This document shows positions 1 through 10,416 of a stretch of DNA of 64,000 nt, piece by piece. Each line of letters starts with the position of its first letter. Position 1 is the stretch's first letter. This DNA comes from Ciborinia camelliae (taxonomy: Eukaryota > Ascomycota > Leotiomycetes > Helotiales > Sclerotiniaceae), in assembly GCA_025890175.1 (NCBI GenBank), contig JANPYM010000002.1:2973077-3037076 (forward strand), given 5' to 3'. Both the position numbers and the translations under genes were made by a program. The notes beneath the pieces were generated by a model. That model had not been told where the DNA came from and did no database searches. It worked only from the letters and a program-made list of their open reading frames with translations.

Positions 1-1255
1 ATAATTATTATTTCAAATAGTTTTAAATTTAAATTGTATGATTAAAAAAATTAAGTTTATTTAGTTTGAGTATAGGTTAATTATTGAAATCCGAATTAAA
101 AGCTTTACATTTTGCAAAATCGAAATCGAATTTTAATAATTTCGAAAGGTAATAAAATCGATTTTTCAAAAATAAAAATTAAAATTAAAAAGAATTTTTA
201 AATTTGAGAAAAATAAAAAAGTTATATATTTAATTTGAAATTGTTAAATTATATTAAAATATGTATATTTATATTTTAAAACAAAGTTTGAAATTTGTTG
301 ATAAGAAATAAAGTTTTAAATAAATAATTCGATTATTAAGAATTTATATAAATTTTATAAAATTATTTATTAATATATAAAGAAATGGTTAGAGTTTAAA
401 AAAAAATATATTAACATTAAATTATTATAATATAAATATTGGATATATTGAAATATTAAAAAATAAAAGTTTTATATATAAAATAATAAATGTTTTATAA
501 AATGTAATGTAAAAAAAGAAATCGAATAAATATTTGAAATTTTTTTTTAGAAATAAAATTTTGTATTAATAATTATTTATTATTTAAAAAAAAATATTAA
601 AATAATAGTATAAATAGTTTTTTGGGGGGGAGGGGAAAGAACTTTTTTATATATTATAAAAAAAAATTAAAAATCAAAAAAATATGGGTATTTTGCGAAA
701 TTATATATATAGATTTTAAAGGATATGTTTTTCGAATATTATTATGATAGTTTTATTTTTATATAGAATAATGTTTTTATATATATTATTTGTATAATAC
801 GAAATTAATTTATTAAAAATAAAATTCAAATTATTAATTAACTTTTTTATTTTTTGGATTTAAATTCTATTGAAAATGTTTGATAGATATTAAAGTGTAA
901 AATAATAAAATTATATTTAGTATTTATAGAATCTATAAAGTATAAAAAGTAGGATATTAAAAAGCTAAAAAAGTATTTGAAAGTGGTATAAGAGGTATTG
1001 AATAATAATTTATTTGAAAGTTTAATAGAGAGTATATCGAAACGGATTTAAGTATGTATAGATGTTAAAGGGTAATAAATCAAATTATATTAATAAATTA
1101 TATAGGAATAGTTTTATAAATATTGAAACAATAATATATTTAAATTTTAAATTTTTAAAAAAAAAGTTTGAATTTATATTTTCATTTTTATTTTATATTA
1201 TGGATCTGGAAAATTTAAAAAAAATGGTTCCGGCTCTTTTTCATTGTCTAGTACT
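1..1255. repeat. AT-rich RIP-like block, left edge
   Basis: Almost pure A/T with abundant TpA, no convincing coding frame, and an abrupt change to normal base composition near 1255. This is what RIP-degraded transposon DNA looks like in ascomycetes. No family can be recognised. A G-rich run at about 624-635 stands out and is discussed with the larger block at 10.4-26.8 kb. Confidence 0.8.
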
Positions 1256-3111
1256 ATAGGATGCTTAACACTTATAACACAGGTTGTACAACCACACATG
1301 CATGGGCATATCAACTGTAAACTCTGACCGGTCAAGCCACATTATTAGAGTAGCCACCGGGCCAAGGTCTGGAATGTCACTACTATCGATGATATCGAGG
1401 TAAATCCCCAATCGGAATTGCCGTTGTACGAATATCATTTCCTAGGGCTTAGAAAAGATCCAGAAGGTTATGCGAAAAGAAAGCATTGCCCTTGCAATAT
1501 AAAGGATTTTAGTCATTGTTACAGATGATGAGTGAAGTTTCACTACATGAAAAGCATGCATCGTCGAGTAAGGATACGAGCCTTTCATTTGCACGTTTTC
1601 GAGGATTTAAACCCGTGTAGCTGCCCGTTTTAAATGAAAAAGATCTTCACCGTTAAAGCTTGGCAGGCATGTATGTGTGTGAAAATAAATGATATTCCGT
1701 AGGATTGCATGAAGCCATGAAGTTACCAAACTTATGCAAGATGGCCGCCATATATGTCAACTGCGCTTGGCATATTACGTTTCATCCAATGTCAGCCCAT
1801 TTTGAAATTCTCCTGTCTTCCGAATGATGACGCGCCAGAAATCAGCTTACTCATATCTCAATTTTTGCTGGAACCGCCCACCATCTGAGCTGGTAGCTTG
1901 GATGTCATCTTTTCTAGTTTCTCCCTCTTCTTCTTCTAGCTATGAATACCAACGTCCGTCTTACCCCGCCACCCTCGGTACTTACAATAGGAAAAGGGGG
2001 GGTAACACACAAGCGATGAATAAGCTTTTAAGATCCATATGGGATGATTCTCTTCAATATCAGCTACTTTTAATATTACTAAGTTGTGCCTTTACGACAA
2101 CAAGGTGTTGTTTAATATATACCATGGCTTTAAATATTCTCAACAGTCTCAATAATGCGACGAGGAAAAGTGAGACAATAAGCTCATCAGGATGCGAAAG
2201 CGAGAGCGAGTTGTGAGATCCAAGAGTTCTTTCTCTTGTAAATTCTGGGGTCCCTGAAGCCTAGACACCCCTGAATAGTTATCAGATGACTATTGCCACC
2301 CTAAAAATGCTAGAAATAGAAAGGAGATCTGGCTATTTAGGGCTGAAAACATGAATGCGAATGAAACAAAATGACAAATGAGATACCAGCATATCTATCG
2401 TATATGCTTTTTATCGGTCATAGTTGATGTACAGAGGTCAGGAGGATGGATGCTTACCGATTCATGTGAGTCACGGGCGTACCATTTCGCCTAAACTGAA
2501 TTTAAAGCTTTTGATTGTAGGATGAATATGCCTCTATTCATAAGCTAAGCTCCTCCGTAATAGAGGGTCGAATTGAGTGCGATATCATATGGCTGAGATG
2601 ATGGATGGGAAGCAAAAAAAGGCTGCTGATAGAGGTGTATAAACATGAAGGACTAATTCCTTGTAAAGAATGACGAAAGCATGGGTGACCGCTAAAGGGG
2701 ATTAAAAACGTGATTTTGATGATTTTCCTAATGAGCAAGGGATTAGAACATTGAATCAGTTTGGAACATTCACAGCTCTTTAAATGTTGAATCCATTTGG
2801 AACCATTAATCACGCTTTAGATAAAAGAACACTTTTCAAAAGTATATAAATTCAAAACCTAGGTAGTATATCTAATATTACAAATAAAACTCCATCTCTA
2901 AAACCCCCCTAATAGAATCTGCGCGAGCAGTAGAATATCTAAGCCGTCTACAAAGCGGGTATAAATCAAAAATCTCAAACTTCCACCTCCCCAACCAATT
3001 GCAAAAAACCTCCTCAATGAAAACATTTTCGAAAACCACACTTCTATAGTACATCCTCTTCCATCCCCAGCCCCCGTTCCAATCCCTCAAAACACCCACT
3101 TTATCCACTGT
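1256..3111. other. Intergenic, no supported gene
   Basis: Base composition is normal, but I see no ORF with recognisable domains, plausible introns or coding-like composition. The longest ORF (1824-2216, plus) gives 130 residues of low-complexity, Ser-rich sequence without a known motif and I do not call it. The stretch separates the left AT-rich block from the secreted-protein gene. Confidence 0.5.
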
Positions 3112-3783
3112 CTAGTAAGAGTAGGGCCCAACCATATTCCCACTAGTCTTTCCTTGACTGGCCAAGATAGAGGTGACGTTCTTCATCGCACTCTCATGGA
3201 ACTCGGCGAAAGGAAAGTCCACGGAAAAGCAAGCATAGATATTCCACAACCAACTGGAGGACTTCGATCCAATCGCATGCACATCCACAATATCCCACGT
3301 TCCTCCAAGGATCCCTGGTTCACCATTTGTCAAGTTGAAATAGAAAGGCGCGTCGGCCATTTGGAATTTCTGGAAGAATCCAGCATTGTTGGGGTACGGT
3401 TTCCAGAGTGTGAGTTCTTCGGTAATGGGGTAAACACCTGCGCCGGGAATGCCGCCTAAAAGGTTGCGTTTGGCGCCCGGCACGAAACCATTGCCAGTGA
3501 CCGAGGTGGGGGATGTTCCAAACCAAGCGGTGGAGAGGAAATCCCCAATGATGGATTGTAAGTCGGGTACGGAGGCGGGGATGATGGCGAGGGAGGTAGA
3601 GGATTGGTAGTATGTTCCTGCGGGGCAGGAGCAAGCTTGGGGAGTTGGTCCGCAGGCTGGGAGCTTTGGTGGGGTGGGTGTTGGGTGAGGTCTGGAGTTG
3701 GAGTTGGCATTGGCATTGGTTGCCGCTGGTAGAGCCATGGCGGAGACAATGAAGGGGGCGATTGCGAGGATTGAGAAACGCAT
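3112..3783 (-). CDS. Small secreted protein, uncharacterised
   Basis: An intronless ORF of 223 residues. The N-terminus (MRFSILAIAPFIVSAMALP) is a classical signal peptide with likely cleavage after residue 17. A Pro/Asn/Ser-rich linker (about 18-40) follows, then a short Cys cluster (ACGPTPQACSCPAG, about 43-56), a body of about 165 residues with possible N-glycosylation sites (NLT, NVT), and one more Cys near 185. The spacing of Gly-Ala-Lys-Arg, Glu-Glu-Leu-Thr and a long C-terminal helix faintly resembles an SRPBCC/Bet v 1-like fold; that is a weak guess. The gene points away from the P450. A nine-of-ten match to the cluster motif lies 281 bp upstream, so co-regulation with the NRPS cluster is possible. 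Function unknown. Confidence 0.75.
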   Translation of the reverse strand: MRFSILAIAPFIVSAMALPAATNANANSNSRPHPTPTPPKLPACGPTPQACSCPAGTYYQSSTSLAIIPASVPDLQSIIGDFLSTAWFGTSPTSVTGNGFVPGAKRNLLGGIPGAGVYPITEELTLWKPYPNNAGFFQKFQMADAPFYFNLTNGEPGILGGTWDIVDVHAIGSKSSSWLWNIYACFSVDFPFAEFHESAMKNVTSILASQGKTSGNMVGPYSY

Positions 3784-4063
3784 TTTGATTGTTAGATTGA
3801 TTGTTACTTGGTTGAAAGTGGTTGGTTTTGAGTATTGGAAAAGTGTTTGATGTTAGAGACTTTGTGAAAGACCTTTGAAAGAGATAGCTAGTTCTAGCGA
3901 AGTTTTATGGGTGTTGTGGAGACTGTTGTAAGTTGTGATGATGTTGTTGATGATGAAAAGAAAGTCAATGTTAGGAAACCTAGATCTTCTTATAGATTTC
4001 GACCATCTAAAACCTCCTCGCCGCAAATTCTATCCACCTCCATCAACCTCAGAATGTTTAGTT

Positions 4064-4073
4064 GCGGCTCCGA
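4064..4073 (-). promoter_or_regulatory. Near-match to TCGGANCCGG (9 of 10)
   Basis: On the minus strand this reads TCGGAGCCGC, one base from the motif found in the four cluster-enzyme promoters. It lies 281 bp upstream of the secreted-protein start, close to the spacing seen for the enzyme genes. It is weaker than the four exact sites and could be chance. Confidence 0.35.
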
Positions 4074-4673
4074 GAAGCTTCCTCAATCCCAAAGCTCAAA
4101 CGACTCAGAATCCTACAATTAGAATCCCACGGCGGTGGCTCCCACGTGGATGACTACGATGTAAGTCTGTGGAGTTTATCAAAATAGATTCGATAATTCC
4201 AAATCCTTGGTTCATATCTAAACTAATCCTTTTTTGATAGCAAAGCCACATAGACTGCAGAGAAGCAGGGGCTGAGATCTCGGTTTCCACGTGGATGACA
4301 GCATTTCTGATCGTACCTTACAGATGTCAACAACATCATTGGGTATTGAATGTGAAACATAAGAGCCAAGAATAAAACCATGATGAAAGCCATGTGCTTT
4401 TTAGGTTGTGTGTCGTATCTTTACTGTAGTAGGCATAGTAGTAGGGCTGAAAAACGTGGTTGAGAAGCATGGTGAGAGTGATCGGACGTGCATTGCAGTA
4501 TGACTCGGAGATCTATCCGAGATGCAGGTACTGGCAAATGAAAGGATCGAAACTCCTAGTAGATGATCTAATATCACGAGTTAGTTCACCAAGTTGTGAG
4601 TCTTCTCAGGGGCTGACATCGCTACTGCGCTTCCTGAATCTGACAGGTAAGCGAGGGGGTGACGTGATTTTTG

Positions 4674-4683
4674 TCGGATCCGG
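4674..4683 (+). promoter_or_regulatory. Putative regulator site TCGGATCCGG, P450 promoter
   Basis: TCGGATCCGG, 228 bp upstream of the preferred P450 start. The identical 10-mer recurs at 30980 upstream of the FAD monooxygenase. Related sites with one variable base lie at 28743 and 32056. CGG/CCG triplets are the usual target of Zn2Cys6 dimers, so the regulator encoded at 7187-9841 is the natural candidate to bind. The sequence match is observed; binding is inferred. Confidence 0.65.
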
Positions 4684-4910
4684 ATATCGGATGATGATCG
4701 ACGGACCGGAAATGTAAGTTCGTATCTTATTCTGCAGCTTATTATAATCGGATTGACTCTACTGCCGCGTGAGAAGAACTGGGTTTCGGTCTTTTTGCTC
4801 CGGTATTATCGGATTAGATATATTCATATTGCTTAGTAGTGAGAATATAATGACAGATGGCATATAAATTTGGACTTTCTCACATTACTGTTGATCATTC
4901 AGCAGCCAAA

Positions 4911-6584
4911 ATGTTTCCAAATACTTTTATTGCAGACCAATTTGTCATTGCCGTTGTCTTATGCGGCTGTTTGATTTTCAGAAAGCCTCTGACGGCAACA
5001 TGTAATAGCATACTTTCCAAAGTCCTCAACGTAAGTTGCCGCGCCTCCATAAGATCGGGCATTAGACGATCTGTCTGTCTTTTAAATGAGACTAATCATT
5101 ATAAATAGATATACTTATCATATAGATACCCTGTCAAGCATGTCGAATCTAGACACAGACTCCCAGGTTGCGATTATGAATTCCCTAATGGTCAGGGCGA
5201 TGGTGCAAAGTTCCTTCATGGAAAAGAGAATAGCGAGCTTTGGGAATCAAAATACGGTTCAATTTACCAGATTTGGTCTGGACACAAACCAGAAATGTAA
5301 GTGACTCACTTCGATATGCATTCCAAATTCAACAGAGAGCCAAATTCTGATGTGAATAATAGTGTTCTCACTCGAGCAGCCGATATCCAAGCTGTTTTCA
5401 GTGATTCGGATAAACACTTCAAAGCTGTGAACAACAATTCTGGATACTTATTGGGACAAATACTAGGTCAATGTGTTGGATTGATCAGTGGTAAACAATG
5501 GAAGCGTGTCCGATCCATAGTAGAAAAGCCATTCCACCGCAGCGTCACTCCAAGATACGTTCCAATGATTGAAGAACGAACAACTTCATTTTTCCAAGAA
5601 CTTTGGGACACCAGAGATTTATCACGTGGACTTATAGACCCAGCAGATGATCTGAAACTTCTTCCATTCTTAATTGTGGCGGAAGTCGTTTACGGGAAAC
5701 TAGCTCCTGATGTTGAGTCCGAGCTCCGCGCCCTCGCTCCGATCCGCGAATCCTTCTTCAAGCACGTTATATCAGGCGGGCTTACTCGCTTCGATTGGTC
5801 AGCTTACCTTCCTACACAGGCCAATAAAGACCTGGCTGCATTTAGACAACGATGGATTGCATTCAACGAATTTGCTTGTCGAAGAGCGAAGGAACAAGGT
5901 CTCAACGCCCCTATCCTGGACTTATTCGCTGCGAAAGAGGCAGGTGAATTAACCGAGAAGGAAATGTTGCATACCCTTGACGAAATGTTATACGCCAATC
6001 TTGATGTCACAATTGGCGGTGTGAGCTGGAATCTTGTATTTCTTGCATCGGATTTATCCGTGCAAGATGCGTTGCGAGCAGAATACCAGGCTGCCCAGAA
6101 AGAAGCGGACGAAAATGGTTTGACGCTAGAGAAATACTTGTCGAGTAATACGACACTTTTGGCTGCTTGTGTCTCCGAAGCTTCTCGTCTCCGACCCCTT
6201 GCCGCATTTTCCGTTCCACAAAGTATTCCTACACCAAGGGTTGTCGGAGGTTATGAATTTCCTGCCGGAACTAATTTCGTGATTGACTCGTATGCTTTGA
6301 ATATCCGCAACTCATTCTGGGGCGAAGATAAAGCTATATATCGTCCAAGTCGTTTTATGGAGAGAAACTCTACTCAATCAAGATACAACTTTTGGAGATT
6401 TGGATTTGGCCCGAGGCAATGCATGGGAAAATTTGTGGCGGATACTTTGATACGGAACATTTTGGTACATCTGATGAGAGAGTATGATTTATCATTGTTG
6501 AAAACCGAAGAGTGGCAGAGAAATCCCGAGATTTGGATTAATCACCCCGATATGAAGTTGAGCTGCGTGAGAAGAGAGGCATAA
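4911..6584 (+). CDS. Cytochrome P450 monooxygenase
   Basis: Three exons: 4911-5030, 5109-5296 and 5363-6584, giving 509 residues. The introns (78 and 66 bp) have GTAAGT donors. An N-terminal membrane anchor (about residues 6-24) suggests an ER enzyme. The Leu-Pro-Gly and Tyr-Gly-Ser-Ile-Tyr region follows, then W-K-R-V-R (helix C), ExxR as EASRLRP, and the haem loop FGFGPRQCMG with its Cys ligand. The I-helix reads ANLDVT instead of the usual AGxDTT, so the Gly and first Thr are replaced. An in-frame ATG at 4857 would add 18 residues; I prefer 4911 for its better start context (A at -3) and because the anchor then lies at the N-terminus. The gene converges with the regulator at 7187-9841. Its likely role is an oxidative tailoring step for the NRPS product; substrate unknown. 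Confidence 0.9.
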
Positions 6585-7186
6585 ACTTGATTGAGGTGGA
6601 GGCTTTAGCGATTGAGCAATTGTGTCGTAGCCATGGCTTCTGAATGTATGTAGCTCCTCCTAACATGGAAACCTTTTGTTCAAGGGTATCATTTGGCCTA
6701 TAGCTTTCCATTCTTCGTTCTAGGTTGCAGTATAACAATGTTAGTCCGATATAAATTAGCTGATAGTTTCTAAATGTTATTAGTTTGGACTAACATGAAA
6801 GTTTCTATCAAGAATGTCTGACTTATTGTTTATTTTCCGCGTTTTCAGGTTGCAATATAGCAAGCAATATTGGTCTAATATTTATAGGCTTATGGCTTTT
6901 GGATGTACATTAGTTACCCAATGTAAGATTGAAACTTTTGATCTAAACCTATCAGATAGTGGTTCCTAAATTCGCCTTCCGGTCTCAAAGTTCTAAGCTT
7001 TCAGCCCCTGGTGCTCAGCCCATACTTGAAGCTTGAAGCGTATTTGCAAGAGATAGAGAAAACGGAGCAGATCAAAATGAATGGTGAAAAAAACTTTAAA
7101 GGTTCCGAGTCTTGAAAGGCACATTTGATTGGGTAAAAATCTTGGAATGTTTCTTATTTCTTGTTCATAATATGATTCTAATACTT
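6585..7186. repeat. 3' intergenic with three diverged ~120-bp tandem copies
   Basis: Between the convergent P450 and regulator genes. A block with the pattern 'TAGC/TGG...AACATGGAAAC..TT..TCAAG...GTTGCA.TATA.CAA' recurs about three times between 6600 and 6960, for example GGTTGCAGTATAACAATG near 6723 and GGTTGCAATATAGCAAGC near 6848. The copies are strongly diverged. No gene is seen. Confidence 0.45.
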
Positions 7187-9841
7187 TTATTGCCAAAATT
7201 CATTGTAACTCCAATCATTATCTACATTGAAGATGCCGGCATCTGCAAAGTCAAAAATATCACCTTGGAACTAAAGTTCAAACAATTTAGATTAGCATTG
7301 ATCATATGGAGGTTACACAAAAATCTAACAAAAACTGTAGCAGGAAGAGCATTTACCTGGTTCATGTCTGGCGCCAAAGTAGCTAACTGATCCATATATC
7401 CTGGCTGAGTAGTATACATGGTCTGGTCTACATTAGGCATCGAGACATCTACTGATGGTGTTGCTCTGATGGTGTTCTTGTTATTCTGAAAATCGATTAG
7501 TTTAATTTATCCGCTCCAAAATCAAAGAGTAAATGGATTTACCTCGTTCACTTCAGGACTGTTCGATGGAAGTTGAAGTTCTCCATTTGGGAATGATTGT
7601 AACAAAGTTTGCCTGCATGCCGACAATGCTTTCTTGGCACCTTCTTGCATTAAATTCTCCTTTAGATCAGATGTACCATTCGCTCTCACTGATTGCATTA
7701 CCACGGAAAGAATGAGAACATCTTTGAGATCACTACCAAATTCTCCCACTCTCTTGGTGAAGCCTTCTAGTGTACTTTCGACTATCCGAGTAAGCCTTGC
7801 TTTCGAAAACTGATTATTTGTCGCTGGAGGACTTGGTAGAGTTGTTGGGAATTGACTCTGCGTAAAACCTGGACTTGACTCATTACTATGAGAAGTTGAT
7901 GTTGAGGTTTTGATATATTGACAAACGCTCAATACAGCGGCTAAAACGTCATTCTTGCAACAAATTTGGAACATTGTCCAATATAAATTTGTGCTTAATA
8001 AATCCAAATCTGCAACTGAAGGATCGAAGTAATCCTGATAAGAAAGAATGGCGACTGATGACTCCAAACAAATTTGTTGCATTTCCCGGAATGAAGGATC
8101 ATCTTGTCTCTCTTCCCATAGAAGTAGTCGATAAAGATTGAGAAAAGGTCTTCTCAAATATATGTCCAGTAAGACGCAATCCAACAAATGTGATGGGGAG
8201 CGTTGAAGTGTTCCGTCCAGTTTGAGTGGTGCTGGTACACGGCGTAGAAGTTCCTCCAATTTCCTCCCTTCTCGGACAACTTCTGTAAGATCCATGCTAG
8301 GACTGATATCTTTAATAAGCGATACAACCTTAAGTTGCTGCGCCAGCGACATAGCTAATGTGACCTGGGCAAGGGAGTCAGTCCATTCATATAGAGGTTT
8401 TGAAGGTGGAAGTTCGGTTGTAGATTCGTCAAAATCCGCATCATTTAGATTCGCTGGAGCCAGTTGATTAAAGTCTATGTCCGGAACAATACTTGGCATG
8501 CTTGCAGCAATAGATGCTTGGAGGTCCATTTGAACAATCGTCACCCAAATTCTTCGTCTTAGCTCGGCATGGAATGGTGAAATCTTCTTAAAGTCCGCCG
8601 GTCTTAAGTGAAGCCCCATCACCATTGCAGAACGGACTAAAGCACCAGTGGCACACCATAATTTATCTGGGGAAAGAAGTTGTAGTTGTCGGGCAAGTAG
8701 TAAGAGTGTCTCTGTTTGCAACGTTGATATATCAATTGCCTGTTTCCTACTGAGTGTATCAATCCAAGCCGTAACAAGCTCAAGTGATGCCATTTCCAGA
8801 TATGTTTTCTGGTCATCATCAAATCCCGAATTGCCATCAAGAAATTTGTAGCAAATCGCTAATATGGTTGTCAATTGAGGTAAGAATGGTGAGGATTGGA
8901 ATATTTTATCATCGGGCGATGTCCAGAAATGTGAGTACAGGCGAAGGAAAGAGGGCACATGAAGGATTCTAGAACTCTTCTCAAAATTATCTGTGTAGAT
9001 TTTTAACAACCTATCACAAACAGGCTTTCCAGGAAGAAATTCACGAAGCTTTGAAAGAATTGCGGCACTTTCTTGACTCGACGTCTCTTTTCGCACCGTG
9101 AGATGGCCCTGAGATCTGTGCTGTAGATATTGAACATCTTTAGCAAGGTTGATGATGGAAACATTACTGTTTGCACTCTTATTTATGAAATCTTTTGCCT
9201 CGGGAAACTTCAAATCATATTAGTATAAGAGAAAGGGCAGATACCAGATGAGTACATACCTGATTTAATAAGGTAATTCGATCATTCTGACCATGATATC
9301 TACTCCGAGATCCTTTCACAACTAGGGTGCAAAGTCCTGGTATCAACCTAGAGGGAATATTCGTACGTTTCGATACCTTGTGTGTTGTCGGTGGTAGCGA
9401 TGTTGATCTTTGTATGTTCGATAACCTTCCAGAGACTTGAAGTAGCTCTTCAAGTCTTGCAACTCGAGATTGAAGTTCTTCAACAACTCCAACACCACCA
9501 TTATTACCCTAGGAAGAAAGGAGTATCAGCTAATGGTGAAGTTATTGGAACGACTCAGTGATATGAGGACGCACCTGGATTGTATTTACGTTGTTTCCCA
9601 AATTTGGTGTGTTCTTAAGATCAGGTGTACGATCACCTGGTGAATGTGTTGAAGTTCGTGATTTTTGAATGGATTTTGAAGGGTCGTGATTGTAAGTACA
9701 TTCAGCTGAGCCGCCTGATATCTTGGTACAATTTTGACATGGCAAAAGTCTGTCGCATTTCAACTTCTTTTCACGACATCTTAAACAAGAAACAACTGGC
9801 CGTGGTCGTTTGCGAGTGGAGTCAAATCGAGTATCCTCCAT
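7187..9841 (-). CDS. Zn2Cys6 transcription factor, probable cluster regulator
   Basis: Five exons on the minus strand: 9841-9575, 9508-9260, 9207-7543, 7485-7357 and 7270-7187, giving 797 residues; all exon junctions stay in frame. The N-terminus holds a Zn2Cys6 binuclear cluster (C-x2-C-x6-C-x5-C-x2-C-x8-C, about residues 19-48). Exon 2 encodes a short coiled-coil dimerisation segment (about residues 95-112) and ends in RYHGQNDRITLLNQ. Exon 3 holds the fungal-specific transcription factor domain with the typical RRRIWVTIVQMDLQ stretch. The last exon ends in an acidic/aromatic tail (FADAGIF...NEFWQ), common in this family. I chose the ATG at 9841, just before the zinc cluster; the open frame extends upstream without support. 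It sits beside the P450 and 0.5 kb from the transposon block, and is the best candidate to read the TCGGANCCGG motif. Confidence 0.9.
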
Positions 9842-10381
9842 ATTTATGGCCTTGTGGTTGATGCAGGTGATTATAAAAAAAGGATATGGAGGTATGAAGT
9901 TTGGAGTATGATGCAGATGCAGGTGCAAATGTCAATACTCGTGGAAGTTGTGATACCTTAATGTGGAAAGGATCGGACAAGGAGGGGAAAGCGGAGGATT
10001 AAATTGTTTGGAGTCACTGCAGTCAGGTTAGATAAGATGAGACGAGACAGTAACACACAAGAACCTCAGAAAGTCAGATTCTCGTGATGAGTTCATCCAA
10101 AGAGGTGTACGGCTCATATTCACAGATAGATACTTTATGAGATATTAAGATATGTATGGTACAGTAAGCTTTGCATTTAGAGACAAGACAGTCTGTCATA
10201 TTTTAGACGGGGAAAAAAGTGCTTACCTGTTTTGAAAGCAAGTAGGTAGGTACTACTTCATTCCATATATTGTAGATGTATTTGATTGTAATATCGGATT
10301 ACCTACTGTGTAGGTAGGAGAATTAGTGAGCCTTGATGAGATGCAGATACATAGTAGGTACGTACGTACCTTAAAGGGATT
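9842..10381. other. Regulator promoter, abutting the AT-rich block
   Basis: This 540-bp stretch is all that separates the regulator from the transposon block. It carries TCGGACAAGG at 9973-9982, which keeps the TCGGA half of the cluster motif but not the CCGG half. From 10230 to 10375 there are many copies of the TAGGTA/TACCTA motif. No gene is seen. Confidence 0.5.
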
Positions 10382-10416
10382 GGGGGGTTTAAAAAACTGT
10401 TATAAGGCGGATATCT
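10366..10416 (+). repeat. Left inverted end of the AT-rich block
   Basis: Reading inward: TACGTACC, a G-run (10382-10387), then GTTATAAGGCGGATAT. The same order of elements appears in reverse complement at the right edge of the block (26774-26824). The match is imperfect, as expected after RIP. It could be a terminal inverted repeat of a DNA transposon. The outermost TACGTAC also fits the dispersed TAGGTA motif, so the true end may be the G-run. Confidence 0.4.

Larger units (their letters stand above)
3784..4910. other. Divergent promoter region, secreted protein / P450
   Basis: This 1.1-kb stretch lies between two divergent genes. Short overlapping ORFs (for example 4460-4717) have no recognisable content. 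It holds a near-match to the shared motif (4064-4073), an exact match (4674-4683), and several TCCG...TCGGA pairs between 4680 and 4815. I read it as promoter DNA. Confidence 0.6.

Noticed and set aside
1824..2216. 130-codon plus-strand ORF
   Set aside because: No recognisable domain, no supporting splice or promoter signs, low-complexity Ser-rich composition.
4460..4717. 85-codon ORF upstream of the P450
   Set aside because: It contains the promoter motif and CGG pairs, has no domain, and does not splice sensibly into the P450.
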